A stretch of 64,000 nucleotides of DNA from assembly GCA_013076295.1 (NCBI GenBank), contig RQOL01000861.1, forward strand, positions 3,844,001-3,908,000, in the 5' to 3' direction. Within the stretch, counting starts at the first letter, position 1. Each line of letters starts with the position of its first letter. The notes below the pieces were generated by a model that worked only from the letters and a program-made list of their open reading frames with translations, searched no databases and was not told the origin of the DNA. This DNA comes from Sanderia malayensis. Lineage: Eukaryota > Cnidaria > Scyphozoa > Semaeostomeae > Pelagiidae. The position numbers and the translations under genes were made by a program. Positions 49,427 through 60,491 of this stretch are shown one piece after another.

Positions 49427-50142
49427 TTAGAGAACTTCAGATGGAAGTTGCTCAATATTTTCCATAAATTCTGCAACATCGTCGTACTTGATAGCTTCTT
49501 CTTTAGCTATTCTTTCCATTTTCTGAAGTCTCTTTCTATCTATGTCTTTCTTTGCAATCAGAAATGCAGATATTCCAACAGTCACAGCCAATACCCTAAG
49601 ATTGCAAATAAGTTTCATCACACATATAACATTTACTGTGCATCATAATCATCACAATCACCATCATTAATTTCATAATCACAATCATTATCATAATCAT
49701 GATTATCATTATGATTGACCTCAATTCACACCTATCATAATCATAATTAATATAGGGTTGCCATTATGATTATGATCACAATCACAAACATTGATCCAAA
49801 AGTAGTTTCATGCCATATGGTAAATCATCAACATAATTGTAAACAACGTAATTTAAACAGTTTATAAAGGTTACTGTAAACAATTTATAACCGTAAATTT
49901 GTCTGTATTTGGCAGTTGAAGCCATAGGATGAAATAATAGGTCAAGAACTGTCCTGTCCCATAAAAGTCCAGCAAACAAAAGCAATGAACGAACGGGCAT
50001 GATAGAAAGCAAAGCAGGATGAAATTGAAATTACTGCTGCCTGTTCCATGTACGACTTATAAAATCAAAGTAAATAAACATACCAGCCTACAGCAACAGT
50101 ACGCATACCGAGAACACCTCTAACAATCTTCGGAGGTTTCAT
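49427..50142 (-). CDS. Small single-pass membrane protein, unknown family
   Basis: Two exons (50084-50142 and 49427-49595) join in frame to 75 residues: MKPPKIVRGVLGMRTVAVGW, then VLAVTVGISAFLIAKKDIDR and a charged helix ending SEVL. There is one membrane span (about residues 14-34), a basic N-terminus and a Lys/Glu-rich helical C-terminus. Size and layout resemble small mitochondrial inner-membrane assembly or subunit proteins, but I do not recognise the family. The splice sites are canonical (CTG|GTATG, cttag|G). Confidence 0.7.
49640..49790. repeat. ATC/ATA trinucleotide-like microsatellite
   Basis: Repeated ATAATCATNN words (ATCATAATCATGATTATCAT and similar) on both strands, inside the intron of the small membrane-protein gene. 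Confidence 0.75.
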
Positions 50143-50978
50143 TATGAACCATTAATCTTGAACTGGATAGATATCATATTTTTTCCTGCAGCCCTGCACG
50201 TTTTCAACACAAGACGAGCATGGCATGCAGCACATGCTCTTGCAACAACAGCAACAAATGTGGAATCAGTCTCTCCCACTTTTACAATCTTTGTTCGACA
50301 AATCGTGTCTGACAACAATGTTCAATTTCGTTTTGTAATAAGCTTTATCCAAACGTTTCAGGAAAGAAATAAACGCTTTGCCTGCCCTCTTTCACAATAA
50401 CCAGATGCTACTCCACTCGCCTTTTAGATTGCACAAATGGAAAAATCAAATAGGCTTGTATTTGTTCTATATATGTACTTGATTTAACCTTTTAATACTA
50501 TCTGCGTTTAGCATAAAATTAACTCCTTATAGAGTAAGCTTTAAATTAAAATAATAAAACTAATTAATATACTGAATTTCCTTCTTACTTTAAATAAATG
50601 AGACGAATAATAAATTTGATCAAAACTTATTTTACACTCAATTATAATGTTAATTGTTATTAATTCAAAATATATCAAAACATAATGCAAATGTTACATA
50701 ATTACTTACAAAATATATAAACAGATTAATTTGTACAACCTTCTTGACAATCAAGATAAAATATTATACTTCTTTATATACAAGAAAAAACACAAATTAA
50801 AATTCATATACAAACCTATGAAAATGGTGATGGGGCAGTTAGAATGTAGACAATTCTGGTTTTGCATTATCATCGCTACATTAATTGCCTTTTAGTGCAT
50901 ATGAGATATACATGTAATTACAAGTCTTACTATGCGGTAAGCACGGTTAAATGCGTCGACAAGCATGGCAGCTTCGGG
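50143..50978. other. Spacer between KLHDC3 and the small membrane-protein gene
   Basis: About 835 bp, very AT-rich from about 50490 to 50820. It should hold the small gene's promoter and the KLHDC3 3' UTR. No other gene is seen. Confidence 0.5.
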
Positions 50979-53900
50979 TCATCCTTGCGTCATTCCAAGT
51001 GAAACACGATTGACCTGACTGTCAGGTTTCATCGATTCTATTTCAATTCTGCAAGATTTGAAACTCGAGTCAAAAATAAGTCGAAACATAAACAGTGAAA
51101 CTTATGATTAAAACGTGTACAGTATGAAAATTTGTAAGATATGATAATCGATATGAAGATATCCTTCTGAGTATTGGTACACATCAGAACGACATGTTGC
51201 ACCAATGATGGTAGCAGCTCAGAAAATGCTCAGGCTCTGACAATCCGTGTACTGCTAGCTACAGCAAGCATTAATTAGCCAAGTATTCAGAGAATATTCA
51301 CATATACACATACACATATACACATATACATGTTCACTGGATACACATTTGAAGCATGATGTAAACTACCTTAGCTCGCGTGGCAAACTTTTGCAGTCGA
51401 TATTGTTTGTGAAGACAGCTCTCTTCGCAAGTGTTTTCAGACTTGGATCTGCAATTTGTTTTAAAATATATATATATTTTATTCTCAAAATTGTGTGTGC
51501 AAGAGCTTCTGAAGTTTGGAAAAAAACATGGTGGAAATGATCGATTAAAGTGTTCGTGTAGATAGGAAATTTTATAGGAGGGGCGAGAAATTCAGATTTT
51601 CCGATAAAAATTTAATAAGTATTTTTGTTTCTTCAAGACTATGAATATAAGATAAGAAAATTAGCTAGAACAGAACATAAACAGAGGATATTTATTTTCC
51701 GACAAGATCAGCAATTGTCCGACAAAACGGCACTTAAACTTTACAGGGGGTTTTTTCGCCCTCCTTGACCCCCCTCTATCTACGCCACTGATAATCGGAA
51801 AATACAAACTGCTTACCTAAATCAAGGATGTAAACATCAGACAAATCCTGCAGATCACTCAAATTCTCGTCAACTTCATCAGCATCTTGAACTCTCGTTG
51901 ATCGCGCCAGCCATTGGTTGCAAATTGGGCTAACATGAATAAAAGAACACAGTCTACAATCACATCGCAAACTCAATCTAACTCTTAATTTTAGTAGAAT
52001 AATAGAGTTCGATCCTCATCATCAGATCTGGTTCAAGTCCATCAAAACAATCAAACTCGTACTGACCAGGTACCGCCAAAGAGAACAGCCTTGTCACCAA
52101 TACGAGTCAAAGACTGCCTCCTTCTGGCGCAAGGTGGGTTTCCTTTAATATTAAGCCTTGACCAGGTTGACTTCTCTAAAAAAGAAACATCGTGGTAAAG
52201 ATGTAACATTGTTACTCGAAATGGCCGGGGTACTGTAACTAAGAAGGTATGACAAAAGGAGAAGACACATACCTGGATCAAAGCGCCACATGTCAGCAAA
52301 ATGCTTCTTAAGTTCTCCATTGTAGCCACCAAATATATAGATGCTTCCTTTGTAAGCCACTGTATGGAGAAATGATAACGTTAATATCATACCATAGAAA
52401 TGCCACAATAGTTTGACAAGCATCTTATTAAACCTAAATATCATACTATTTAGGTTTAATCAAACTTCAACACTTCACAAAAAATTACAATTTCCCTTCA
52501 GAATGTGAGATAGCACATGTCAACAGCATTAACATAAATAAAGAATACATACTTGCTGAATGACTTCTCCTCCCAAGTGGCAAGTTTCCGCTCATAGAGC
52601 ATTTTGACCATTTTAAGTTCTCTGTTAAACACAAAAGATAGCTTAACAGAAGGCAGAGATGGGATTGCTGGAAGAAATAAAGTATGAAGACATTCAGTCA
52701 GCCAAAGAATTCTCTTACCAGAGTCAAACTCATAAACTGTGTTATCATATTTTTCCTCTTGTGTGTGCATAGGACCAAGGTTATCACCAACATAGAAAAG
52801 AAGAAAGCCAATAATCTATGCATTCAGATTAAATACAGATGCAAATAGATCTTTAAGTTAAAAAAACTTTACAGCACTGATGGTTATATCACTAAATAAG
52901 AGAGATTACAGGCCATACAATGAAAGGAATACATGTGGTACTATGGAGGCATGCTATGACTTTCAATGGTTCAAATTAACATGTAGATATGTTACCTCGT
53001 CCACCAAAAACATACATTTTGGTGCCAATTGCAGTTGCAGTGTGAAAGTCTCGCCAAATACTGGGAGTTTCCTGTGAAAAGAATTAAATGTGTCAATCAA
53101 TCAACCACTGGCAAAATAAATTATGTAAAAGTATAGGTAACAATTTTTAAATGGAATATTTTTCTTTCTAAATAGGCAGCCATAAGATTCAGTTTGGTTT
53201 ACCTGAGAAGGCTGATGCCATGTCATTGTCTTTGTTTCTAAAAAGTGCAGATCAGATGCAAATCGCTCATCCTGGTATAAAAAAATCAAGCGTACATAAA
53301 TATGCGATTAAGCTCCATCATTCAAATCTTTGTTTAACACCCATTTCCATGTTTGTCTTGGTTGGACTGACTGAGTTTTATCTGATAGTCCCAATCCTAA
53401 CAGCTTGGAATTGAGGAAGGGGCAGACATTGGTTTATTATGACTGAATTTGTATCAGATATCCATTCTTTCAACATGCCAATACCATTGCAATCTACTCC
53501 CAGAAATAACAACCTAGTTTTACACGATTCTTTCATTGTTTAATGATTGTTTAAAACAGCTAATCTTTTACAGTGAATGTTGTAGTATCTCTTTCAAAGT
53601 CAGTACATAAAGATTTACCATTTCTTTGAAACCACCAAAGATGTATATCTTTGTTCCAATAACACATGCAGAATGTCCATCTCTTTCTTCTGGTGCAACA
53701 CCTTTAACAGATGGTTGAGACCATTTCAATGTGTCTACAAAAACAAAAGTAACTCATAATACATTCGCTTACAGACTCATTTGGGTCAGTATTTTAATCT
53801 CAACAAAAGATATGTCTATAACTCCATAAAATACAGGGGACTTATTCCTATATACTTATGGTCTTGTCATATACTCTGTGCAACAGTTTTGCATTAAAAG

Positions 53901-54818
53901 TGCTCAATACCATAAGTAGTTGATTTCTACTTAAGGTCTCGCGTAGTCAGTCTTACAATTTGCTATGATGCATTAAACACCCTTGGATAATTGGTGTGGC
54001 ATGGCATTTAAATCATACCACATCGTTTAGACATATCGATGTCAGAGTCACACCTTCAGCTAACAGACTAATTAAGAAAGCATTGGTTGCTGGAATTTTT
54101 TCTTGAATTTGTATGGAAGAGAATTGACTTCCTTCATATTGTAATTCTTTTCCCACATAAAAACTGTATAGCCATGACATCCATACAAGTGAATTGTAAG
54201 TATGTGACCATATGGCAATTGATTGTAAACAGGTTCACAAACACATGCCCAAATCAAAACAAAATACGCATGAATAGATAAAAATTAGTAAGGCAACAAT
54301 CATCTCGTGACTAAATCAAATAAAATGAGAATAGACTGGGGAAATATTTCCATACCAGTATTGAAACAGAATAACTTGTTGCATGCTCCGTCAACGTCGT
54401 TTCTGCCTCCAAAAATATATACAAGGTCGGAAATTAAAGACGCAGTGTGTCCATATCTCATGAATGGTACAAAATTGTAATCCGAATCATCTTTTGTCGG
54501 AGTCTTCAATTTATACCATTGTAAAGTAGCTAGATAGAAACATAAATAAACAATTGAACAAAATAAATGTATGCGAAGCGAATCGTATGCGTGCGTCAGC
54601 AGTAACAATTTTACTGCAATGTAAAAAACAAAATTATTAAATTTTTTCACGAAATTCTTACCACCGTTGAACACATGAATATCCATTTTTTCTATCGAAT
54701 TGTACTCGACTCCCGTGCAATATCCTCCAAAGCTGAAAACCAAATTCTTTTCTTCATCACCGACAGATGCATGGTTTACACGCTTAGGCCCTCCTTCGAC
54801 ACTTAAAGTCCAAAGCAT
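50979..54818 (-). CDS. KLHDC3: Kelch-domain protein KLHDC3 (CRL2 substrate receptor)
   Basis: Eleven exons give about 376 residues against 382 in human: 54662-54818, 54356-54529, 53619-53734, 53203-53271, 52996-53071, 52719-52787, 52553-52621, 52273-52359, 52067-52175, 51817-51929 and about 50979-51070. Kelch repeats are clear: EGGPKRVNHASV, FSFGGYCTG, MRYGHTASLISDLVYIFGG, RDGHSACVIGTKIYIFGG, WRDFHTATAIGTKMYVFGG, GRRSHSA, SIYIFGGYNGELKKHF, ARRRQSLTRIGDKAVLFGG. KLHDC3 folds as a beta-propeller that presents proteins with C-terminal glycine degrons to cullin-2 ubiquitin ligase. Exon 6 has no AG acceptor in the required phase, and the last exon's start is ambiguous. A hAT MITE ends 26 bp from exon 10. 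Confidence 0.93.
51296..51335. repeat. CA/TA microsatellite
   Basis: ACACATATACACATACACAT-type dinucleotide tract in the last KLHDC3 intron. Confidence 0.8.
51549..51790. mobile_element. Second hAT-type MITE (CAGTGGCGTAGA family)
   Basis: The right end CTCTATCTACGCCACTG is identical in its last 12 bases to that at 14517-14528. The interior has the family's TTTCCGACAAGATC and TCCGACAAAACGGC words and G/C runs. The left end (TCGTGTAGATAGGAAA) is diverged and no clear target duplication remains. It lies in the last KLHDC3 intron. Confidence 0.8.
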
Positions 54819-56544
54819 ATTGTATACTTCTATGCCAGCGAAATATCAAATATAATACTATTCACATTGCTGAAAGATTCTTCATTCCTTTAAAATCATC
54901 AATTCCACTCGGAAAGAAAAGATACCTACACTAATGGCTTCATAAATTAAAATGGATATAGGTACTCAGACGCTGTCACAATACGGCATGAGCAAGAACA
55001 CAGCGTTCCGTGCGTGACAGAGAAGGATTTTTGTCAACACAATATTTGAAGGAAGGTTTGTATTGTTCCTGTTGCCTCGCTTTCGTAACAAAGCCTCGTA
55101 GTCACCTTCCTAAAAATTCAAAAGTGACAAAAATGATAAGTCCCAAAAGATGAGAGAGAGAGAGATTTTTGTTACTCTCTTTTTTGTTTGTGTTCATCAA
55201 ATTCAATATAATCGTATGAATTTTATTTTTTCTCTTGAAAAGATCTTATTTCGGGTCTTTCCCTGGCATCCCCTGCCCACCCAAGGAATAGGAATGTAAG
55301 CCAATGTAAACTGATACGAGGTGTGAAAGCTCAACTATGCGGAAGTTCAATAATCAAATAGTTGCTCAAATCATCAACTCGAAAATTTCTTTTCAAGCTT
55401 GCAGGCAAACGAAATAACATCAACCTTGAAGCCCTGGCACGTTATTCATATTGTTGATCCGCTATTGATGCCTGTAAGCGAAAGGTTTATCACGGAAGAA
55501 GGAGGTAAGCAAAATGCAACATTTATTTTACGCGGTTTTCTTTATGTGGTGTGTTCTTTTAGTTAAATATTTAGAATTTGGAGAACTAAAATGTAAACAA
55601 ACGAATTCTTGTTTGGAATGATAGATGTTATCGTTAAACACTTTCTGGGAAGTCTTTAATCGTTCGCTGGCTATTTAGCAAGCTTTTCTTGCTTAATTAG
55701 TATAACGCGGCTGAAAATAAATTAGCGCAAAGAAATGATATCTGATTAAAGTACAATTTTTAAGTACTTCATTTCATGGTAAATTTTCCGGCTGTGGACA
55801 TTTTATTCTTATTTGTTCGACAAGTCGACTCAACGTTGCAAGAATGTTCTAATGTGCAGGAATGTTCTAATAAAATTCTAGGGTGTGTTCTAATAAAAAT
55901 ATTTGCTTACAGTGCAAAACAAAAACTGAAGGATTCTAAGAAAAGATATGTACATATTGCAAAACTTGCAATATCAAGGGAAACTGAATTCAAGTCATGA
56001 CCGCCCACTCCACTCCTTTGGGTGTTGTTTCTCATTCACTAAATGTCAATAATTTTATCTCGCACGCTTGTTTTTGTCAAGGCAGCGCAATTATGTGCAT
56101 GGGAGCCGAGACAAATGTCTTTCATTTCGTCACAATTACCCTCAGACCTCAAATCTCTGGCCATTCTACCGACCAAACAAACTCGCCGGAATAAAAGCCA
56201 TCACGCTTCGGTGATTGTAGTGTTATGTACTTTAAAATCAGTTAAACGATAGACGCGCAAAAACACAATGTGTAACTAGTATTAGCAGGATTTATTGGTA
56301 AGGTTTGTTGAATATCACTGCTTTGACTGTTGTTTCTCTGTCATAGATGTTTTTGTATGTGTATTTATACTTTGGGGTAACGACTATTTAGTGTTTCATA
56401 ACTGAAGTTTAAGCCACGTGAGTATAATGTGAGTGAATTGAGTGATAGCCACTGAATGAACTAAGTCTTTGTCTGTCTTACAATAACTTGACCGTTTTTC
56501 CCAAAGTGCTTTTTCCTATGATATACATGTTTTTTATTTTATAA

Positions 56545-56690
56545 GAAACCTAGCTCAAACCCTACTAGCAAAAGTTTCTCAAATTTCCTATTGCTTTCTA
56601 TTGTTAAGGAAAACAATAGAACAAAGGAATCTATTGTAATTTAGTACAAATTCTACTAGTAAGTTTCTCATAAAGTGGTTTCTTATAAAA
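56545..56690. mobile_element. Hairpin MITE with ATAAGAAACC ends
   Basis: The left end ATAAGAAACCTAG and right end GGTTTCTTAT are inverted. Inner inverted pairs (CCTACTAGCAAAAGTTTCTC with TACTAGTAAGTTTCTC, and CTATTG with CAATAG words) suggest a decayed palindromic element related to the other TATTGTT-containing MITEs. Confidence 0.6.
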
Positions 56691-56961
56691 AAACGTGTAT
56701 TCGACATGGGTATAGTAATTATATCTCTCTGGTAGCGACGTACTTATTTACGTGCAGATTTCGTAAAGACATGATGGTCTCATTGCATATTTTATTCTCA
56801 GCTTCGAGATCTACCGATTACATTTTACAATTTCTTATCAACAAACATGGATGCAGACTTTGTTTAAGTGTGTCGAACCCTTGTTGTTTTAAACGTAATG
56901 ATATTTGCGAGATCTGTCGGTTTATTTGTGGCCTTAACTTCATTTCCTTAATCTGTCCAAA

Positions 56962-57311
56962 TACTCTTAGGTGCCTAATTGCCGGGGGGGTCCCAATTAG
57001 CGGGGGGGTTGGATTTTTTGTTGAAAATTAATTGCCGGGGGGTCCCAATTAGCGGGGGGGTTGGATTTTGTTGAATTTATTTCAAAGTTGTTCTCCTTCC
57101 CCAGACTCAATTTTTATCTTATTTTGTCTATGCAAGACTGGTATCTATTTATTTTGTGATTTTGAATACTCTGATATGAATTTTCAATACGCGTCACTTA
57201 CGCGAAGTTGAAAAATTTAATAAGCGGGGGGGTCCTAATAAGAGCGGGGGGGTTGGAAAAATTTTCAAAAATTAATTAGCGGGGGGGACGGCAATTAGGC
57301 ACCTAAGAGTA
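56962..57311. mobile_element. Inverted-repeat element with repeated G7 runs on one strand
   Basis: Terminal inverted repeats are TACTCTTAGGTGCCTAATTG / CAATTAGGCACCTAAGAGTA. Inside are about seven runs of six or seven or more Gs, all on the plus strand, in words like CCCAATTAGCGGGGGGG and GTTGGATTTT. The element is about 350 bp and non-coding. I cannot assign a superfamily. Confidence 0.8.
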
Positions 57312-57640
57312 TACTGAATAGTCCAAAATGCAAATTCAATTTGCTATGCTTGATTTGTTCACTAAAAGGGTGACTCAAACAATAATGAAAAGGTCATTGT
57401 AGATGTGCGTGTTTGCAAGTAAAGGTCTGCAAGTATTGGATTATGCCCTAATGAAAACTGATAGTAGGGTGTGGCATTGTTTTTCACGAGTATATACGTT
57501 TTTTAAAGAAAGTTGGGCTTGACTCTTTAAAAAGTTAAGAAATTTCATGGCTGGATATTTGAAGCGTAAGAAAGTTGAAAAATTTGGATATTCAAATTTC
57601 AAAGGAAATTTCCTTGCAAGGGTGGAATTGCGTTCAATAC

Positions 57641-58058
57641 TTGTACACGCTTTTTTTTATAAGGAACCGTTTATAAGGAACCTACATGTAGAAGGTCAAA
57701 AAACTTAAGGAACTTTTACTACTAAAGGCCAAATCACTAAGGAACTTTTTAATTTTGAATATATTTATATTTCCGCACAATTTACAATTAGGAAACCGGT
57801 TCCATTGATTTTCAGTACTTTTACATTATATGAAGCTTCTTCATGTTTTTACCTGCTATCTTTTCACAGGTTTATAGCAAAACGTTGGATTTGAATGCTT
57901 TTCTTGCATCTGTACTAATTATGTCCACTAAATGCGAACTTAAAATTAAGGAACTATTAAGGAACTTTTAGAACTACGAAGTGGTCAAAAGAGGTCTCAA
58001 AATAAGGAACTTAAAGAACTAGGCGCGGGCTAGGTTCCTTATAAAAAAAAGCGTGTAG
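57641..58058. mobile_element. Inverted-repeat element with ACACGCTTTTTTTTATAAGG ends
   Basis: The left end is TACACGCTTTTTTTTATAAG and the right end is the inverse CTTATAAAAAAAAGCGTGTA. AAGGAAC is repeated roughly ten times inside, mostly near the two ends. About 418 bp, non-coding, superfamily not assigned. Confidence 0.8.
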
Positions 58059-58934
58059 TTATTTTCATATTAATATCATGGTTATTGTGTATATATTCTG
58101 AGATAAGTTGTTCTACGTTCTTCAAAGATGTTATGAACGTTCAGGGTGTTTGGAAAAAATATTCTGAGAAAGTTATTCTTCTCCATCACTGCGCATGCTC
58201 AGTAACGTAAAACTTCTCAATTTACGTGAAGAAGTTGTTTGTGCTGAAATTATGAAATAGCTGAAAATGTCTGAAGGCTGGGTTGAAAACAAATTTTGTT
58301 AACAAAGAGACGTGTACATAAAAACAACTTCTGGGCAATGTTATCTTCAATGATAACATTGTTTTTTCCTCGCCGATTCCTTGCCTGGCAAGATAATCTC
58401 ATTTGCTCTTTTGTTGTTCCAATTACGTTTCTCTTTGTTTGCATTTGCAGGCACGCATTTTAGAGTATTTAGAGCATTTACGAGTATTTCCTATTCAATA
58501 ACGTAGGATGCTGAAACAATCAAGTTAGTTACGTAGGAATAGAAACCGACCATGCCCACCGTTCTCTTTCACAGTGGAAACATGACTGCATTTTGTTTCA
58601 CTATCCACGTGGGTGTGTTTAAAAGAAATGATCTGGCTTCATTTCAAAAGGCTTAATATTGTGGAAAGGACGTTCAGGCTTTTCAATCATAACTGATTTG
58701 ATTTAGATCAATAGGAACAGCGCATTCTGTGCAGTTTTCGCATGCATAAGCTCTCTTCATGTATTAACAGGCTACTTTGTCTTTCAGGACACGACCTGTA
58801 ACCAGATATCATCTAGTTTCCATCCACAAAAAACCAACAGCGAACTATATTCACCCTGAGCTTAAAGACTGCTCATAACTTAGAAGACTGCAACAGCCTT
58901 GCTTGGCAAACGAGCGTTCTTCTTCGTCGACAAA

Positions 58935-59327
58935 ATGAACTATGGAACATACAGAACGTGTTGCTACCTGGTGGCATTCCTGATGGTAACAGCTACGACA
59001 ACCAGACACCACTTGGTTGCAGGCAACCCCTACAGAGAAGCTCAAGAGAAGGCAAGATGTCAGTTGAACAGTTACAAGGTGACGATAAGAATTCCCGATT
59101 GTGAAGCAAGAGAGGTTTGGGTAAATACCTGTGTTGGTGCTGCTGTGTCATCTTCCACACCAACTGGACCAAATTATCAGATGAAGCATCGTTGTGAAAG
59201 TTGCAAGGTTATGGAGTTTGCAGATGTTAGTGTGGAAATGCTTTGTCTTCACAATGGCGAGAGAATATCAAAGTTTCACACTATCAGGGCTGCCAAATCG
59301 TGTTTGAACAGTGCATGCTGTTCTTAA
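58935..59327 (+). CDS. Secreted cystine-knot-like protein 5, altered CxGxC motif
   Basis: 130 residues from MNYGTYRTCCYLVAFLMVTA, a signal peptide. The frame is open 12 codons upstream to another ATG (58899), but that would place the hydrophobic core too far in. Knot positions are ARC, IPDC, VNTCVG, RCESC, EMLC and KSC, with a terminal ACC. Where relatives have CxGxC, this protein has CVGAA, so one ring cysteine is missing, and the usual closing CxC is CLNSACC. The SYKVTIRIPDC segment and the CVG-xxx-SSSTP stretch recall thyrostimulin alpha (GPA2). It is convergent with gene 6, 670 bp away. Confidence 0.8.
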   Translation: MNYGTYRTCCYLVAFLMVTATTTRHHLVAGNPYREAQEKARCQLNSYKVTIRIPDCEAREVWVNTCVGAAVSSSTPTGPNYQMKHRCESCKVMEFADVSVEMLCLHNGERISKFHTIRAAKSCLNSACCS

Positions 59328-59999
59328 ACGCACATCCGAATCGTGGACTATATGGAGACTGTGAATCTGATCTGATGAGTAACAATGAATATTCGTCTGA
59401 TTTTTATGAACGATTCAGTACGGGTTGTGGGACTTGCAATGAGTTCTGGAATGGGTTTTATAAATATCATTACTCGAAATATAAAAAATTTCCAATGTAT
59501 AGAGTTAACAATATTAAGGTAAAACATCCCGGTTTTTAGATTTTTATTCACAATTTTGGCCCAATTTTGGAAAATAATACTGCGTCTTAATTCTGCGTTC
59601 GCTTTTCAGCACCATATAACAAAATTTCATATTCTCCTTTTGTCTCTTTCTTTCTATATAATAGCAAACACCTTGAGCATCCAGAAATAAAGGCAAAACA
59701 CTGAGGTGCAAATACGAATCACCTTGGTAATGTATAAAAATATTACATGGCAAACTTTCAAACAAGGATAAAAGTCAATCTGGCAATAATTATAATATAT
59801 CATGAATACAGTCTGGTATATATATACATAAGAATATCTTTAATTAAAAAAGATCGTAATTGTTGAGTGGGGTAAAATTGGAGTAAGATCTCCTTTTAAA
59901 ATTAATGCATATCAGACCATTAGAGCTGGCCATTTGGTCTGAAAATCATTTCATGTCAACGTGAATAAGATATTGGCAGCAAAAGGGCATTTGAAGATC
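59328..59999. other. Shared 3' region of convergent cystine-knot genes 5 and 6
   Basis: About 670 bp, AT-rich. A 98-codon frame at 59243-59539 overlaps the end of gene 5 and shows no domain. Nothing else is supported. Confidence 0.5.
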
Positions 60000-60491
60000 T
60001 CAAGTTTTTTTTGGACATTCAACACAATTACAGGTGTGGATTATTTGTACTTTCTTGTGCTTCCTTCTCTTCTCCAAAAACGGACAATATAGCGTCACTT
60101 TTATCCATCGATAGCTCTTAGGCATACATGAATTGCAACCTTCCAGATGCTTTTGTCCAGGTATGTATATCGAATTGCATTGTCCATAGCAGTAGTTGTT
60201 CTGAATGCGTTTGCTGAAGCATCCATTATGACGAACAGTCTGATTGAACGCTTTTGCCTTGCACCATTCTATTTTCCACTCATCTGCGCTCATGATCAAC
60301 GTTCCAGGTCCAGTCGTACCAGCCTCGTTTTCAACCTCTTCGTATTTGCTGTGGCTTTCTTCGTTGTCGAAATCGTTGTCTTGTCCGTGCGAGTTCGAGG
60401 CTATCAGTTCTTGAAAGAAAGTTGGATACGATGCAACTCCTCTTTGCAAACACAGTAAGGCTATCAAGCTCAGAACGAAAACCGAATCCAT
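60000..60491 (-). CDS. GREM-like: Secreted gremlin-like cystine-knot protein 6
   Basis: 163 residues in one coding exon. The signal peptide is MDSVFVLSLIALLCLQRG. A long acidic spacer (QDNDFDNEES) precedes the DAN domain (about 75-163): WCKAKAFNQTVRHNGC, NNYCYGQCNSIYIPG, CNSCMPKSYRW, VTLYCP, RRKHKKVQIIHTCNC. This is the closest of the six to gremlin, sharing YCYGQCNSxYIP, a basic KK/RR stretch before the last strand, and the CxC end. Gremlins bind BMP2/4/7 extracellularly and limit signalling. A 3' splice site (cttttgcag) ends 7 bases before the ATG, and a UTR exon donor CCAG|GTATAT is likely at 60807. Confidence 0.92.
   Translation of the reverse strand: MDSVFVLSLIALLCLQRGVASYPTFFQELIASNSHGQDNDFDNEESHSKYEEVENEAGTTGPGTLIMSADEWKIEWCKAKAFNQTVRHNGCFSKRIQNNYCYGQCNSIYIPGQKHLEGCNSCMPKSYRWIKVTLYCPFLEKRRKHKKVQIIHTCNCVECPKKT

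Larger units (their letters stand above)
54819..58934. other. Transposon-rich spacer upstream of KLHDC3
   Basis: About 4.1 kb. The KLHDC3 promoter should be near 54819-55050. The middle and right parts hold three inverted-repeat elements (56545-56690, 56962-57311, 57641-58058). The open frames 55776-56000, 55997-56252 and 56675-57031 show no domain. A 3' splice site (tctttcag) at 58788 may belong to the 5' UTR of the gene at 58935. Confidence 0.55.
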
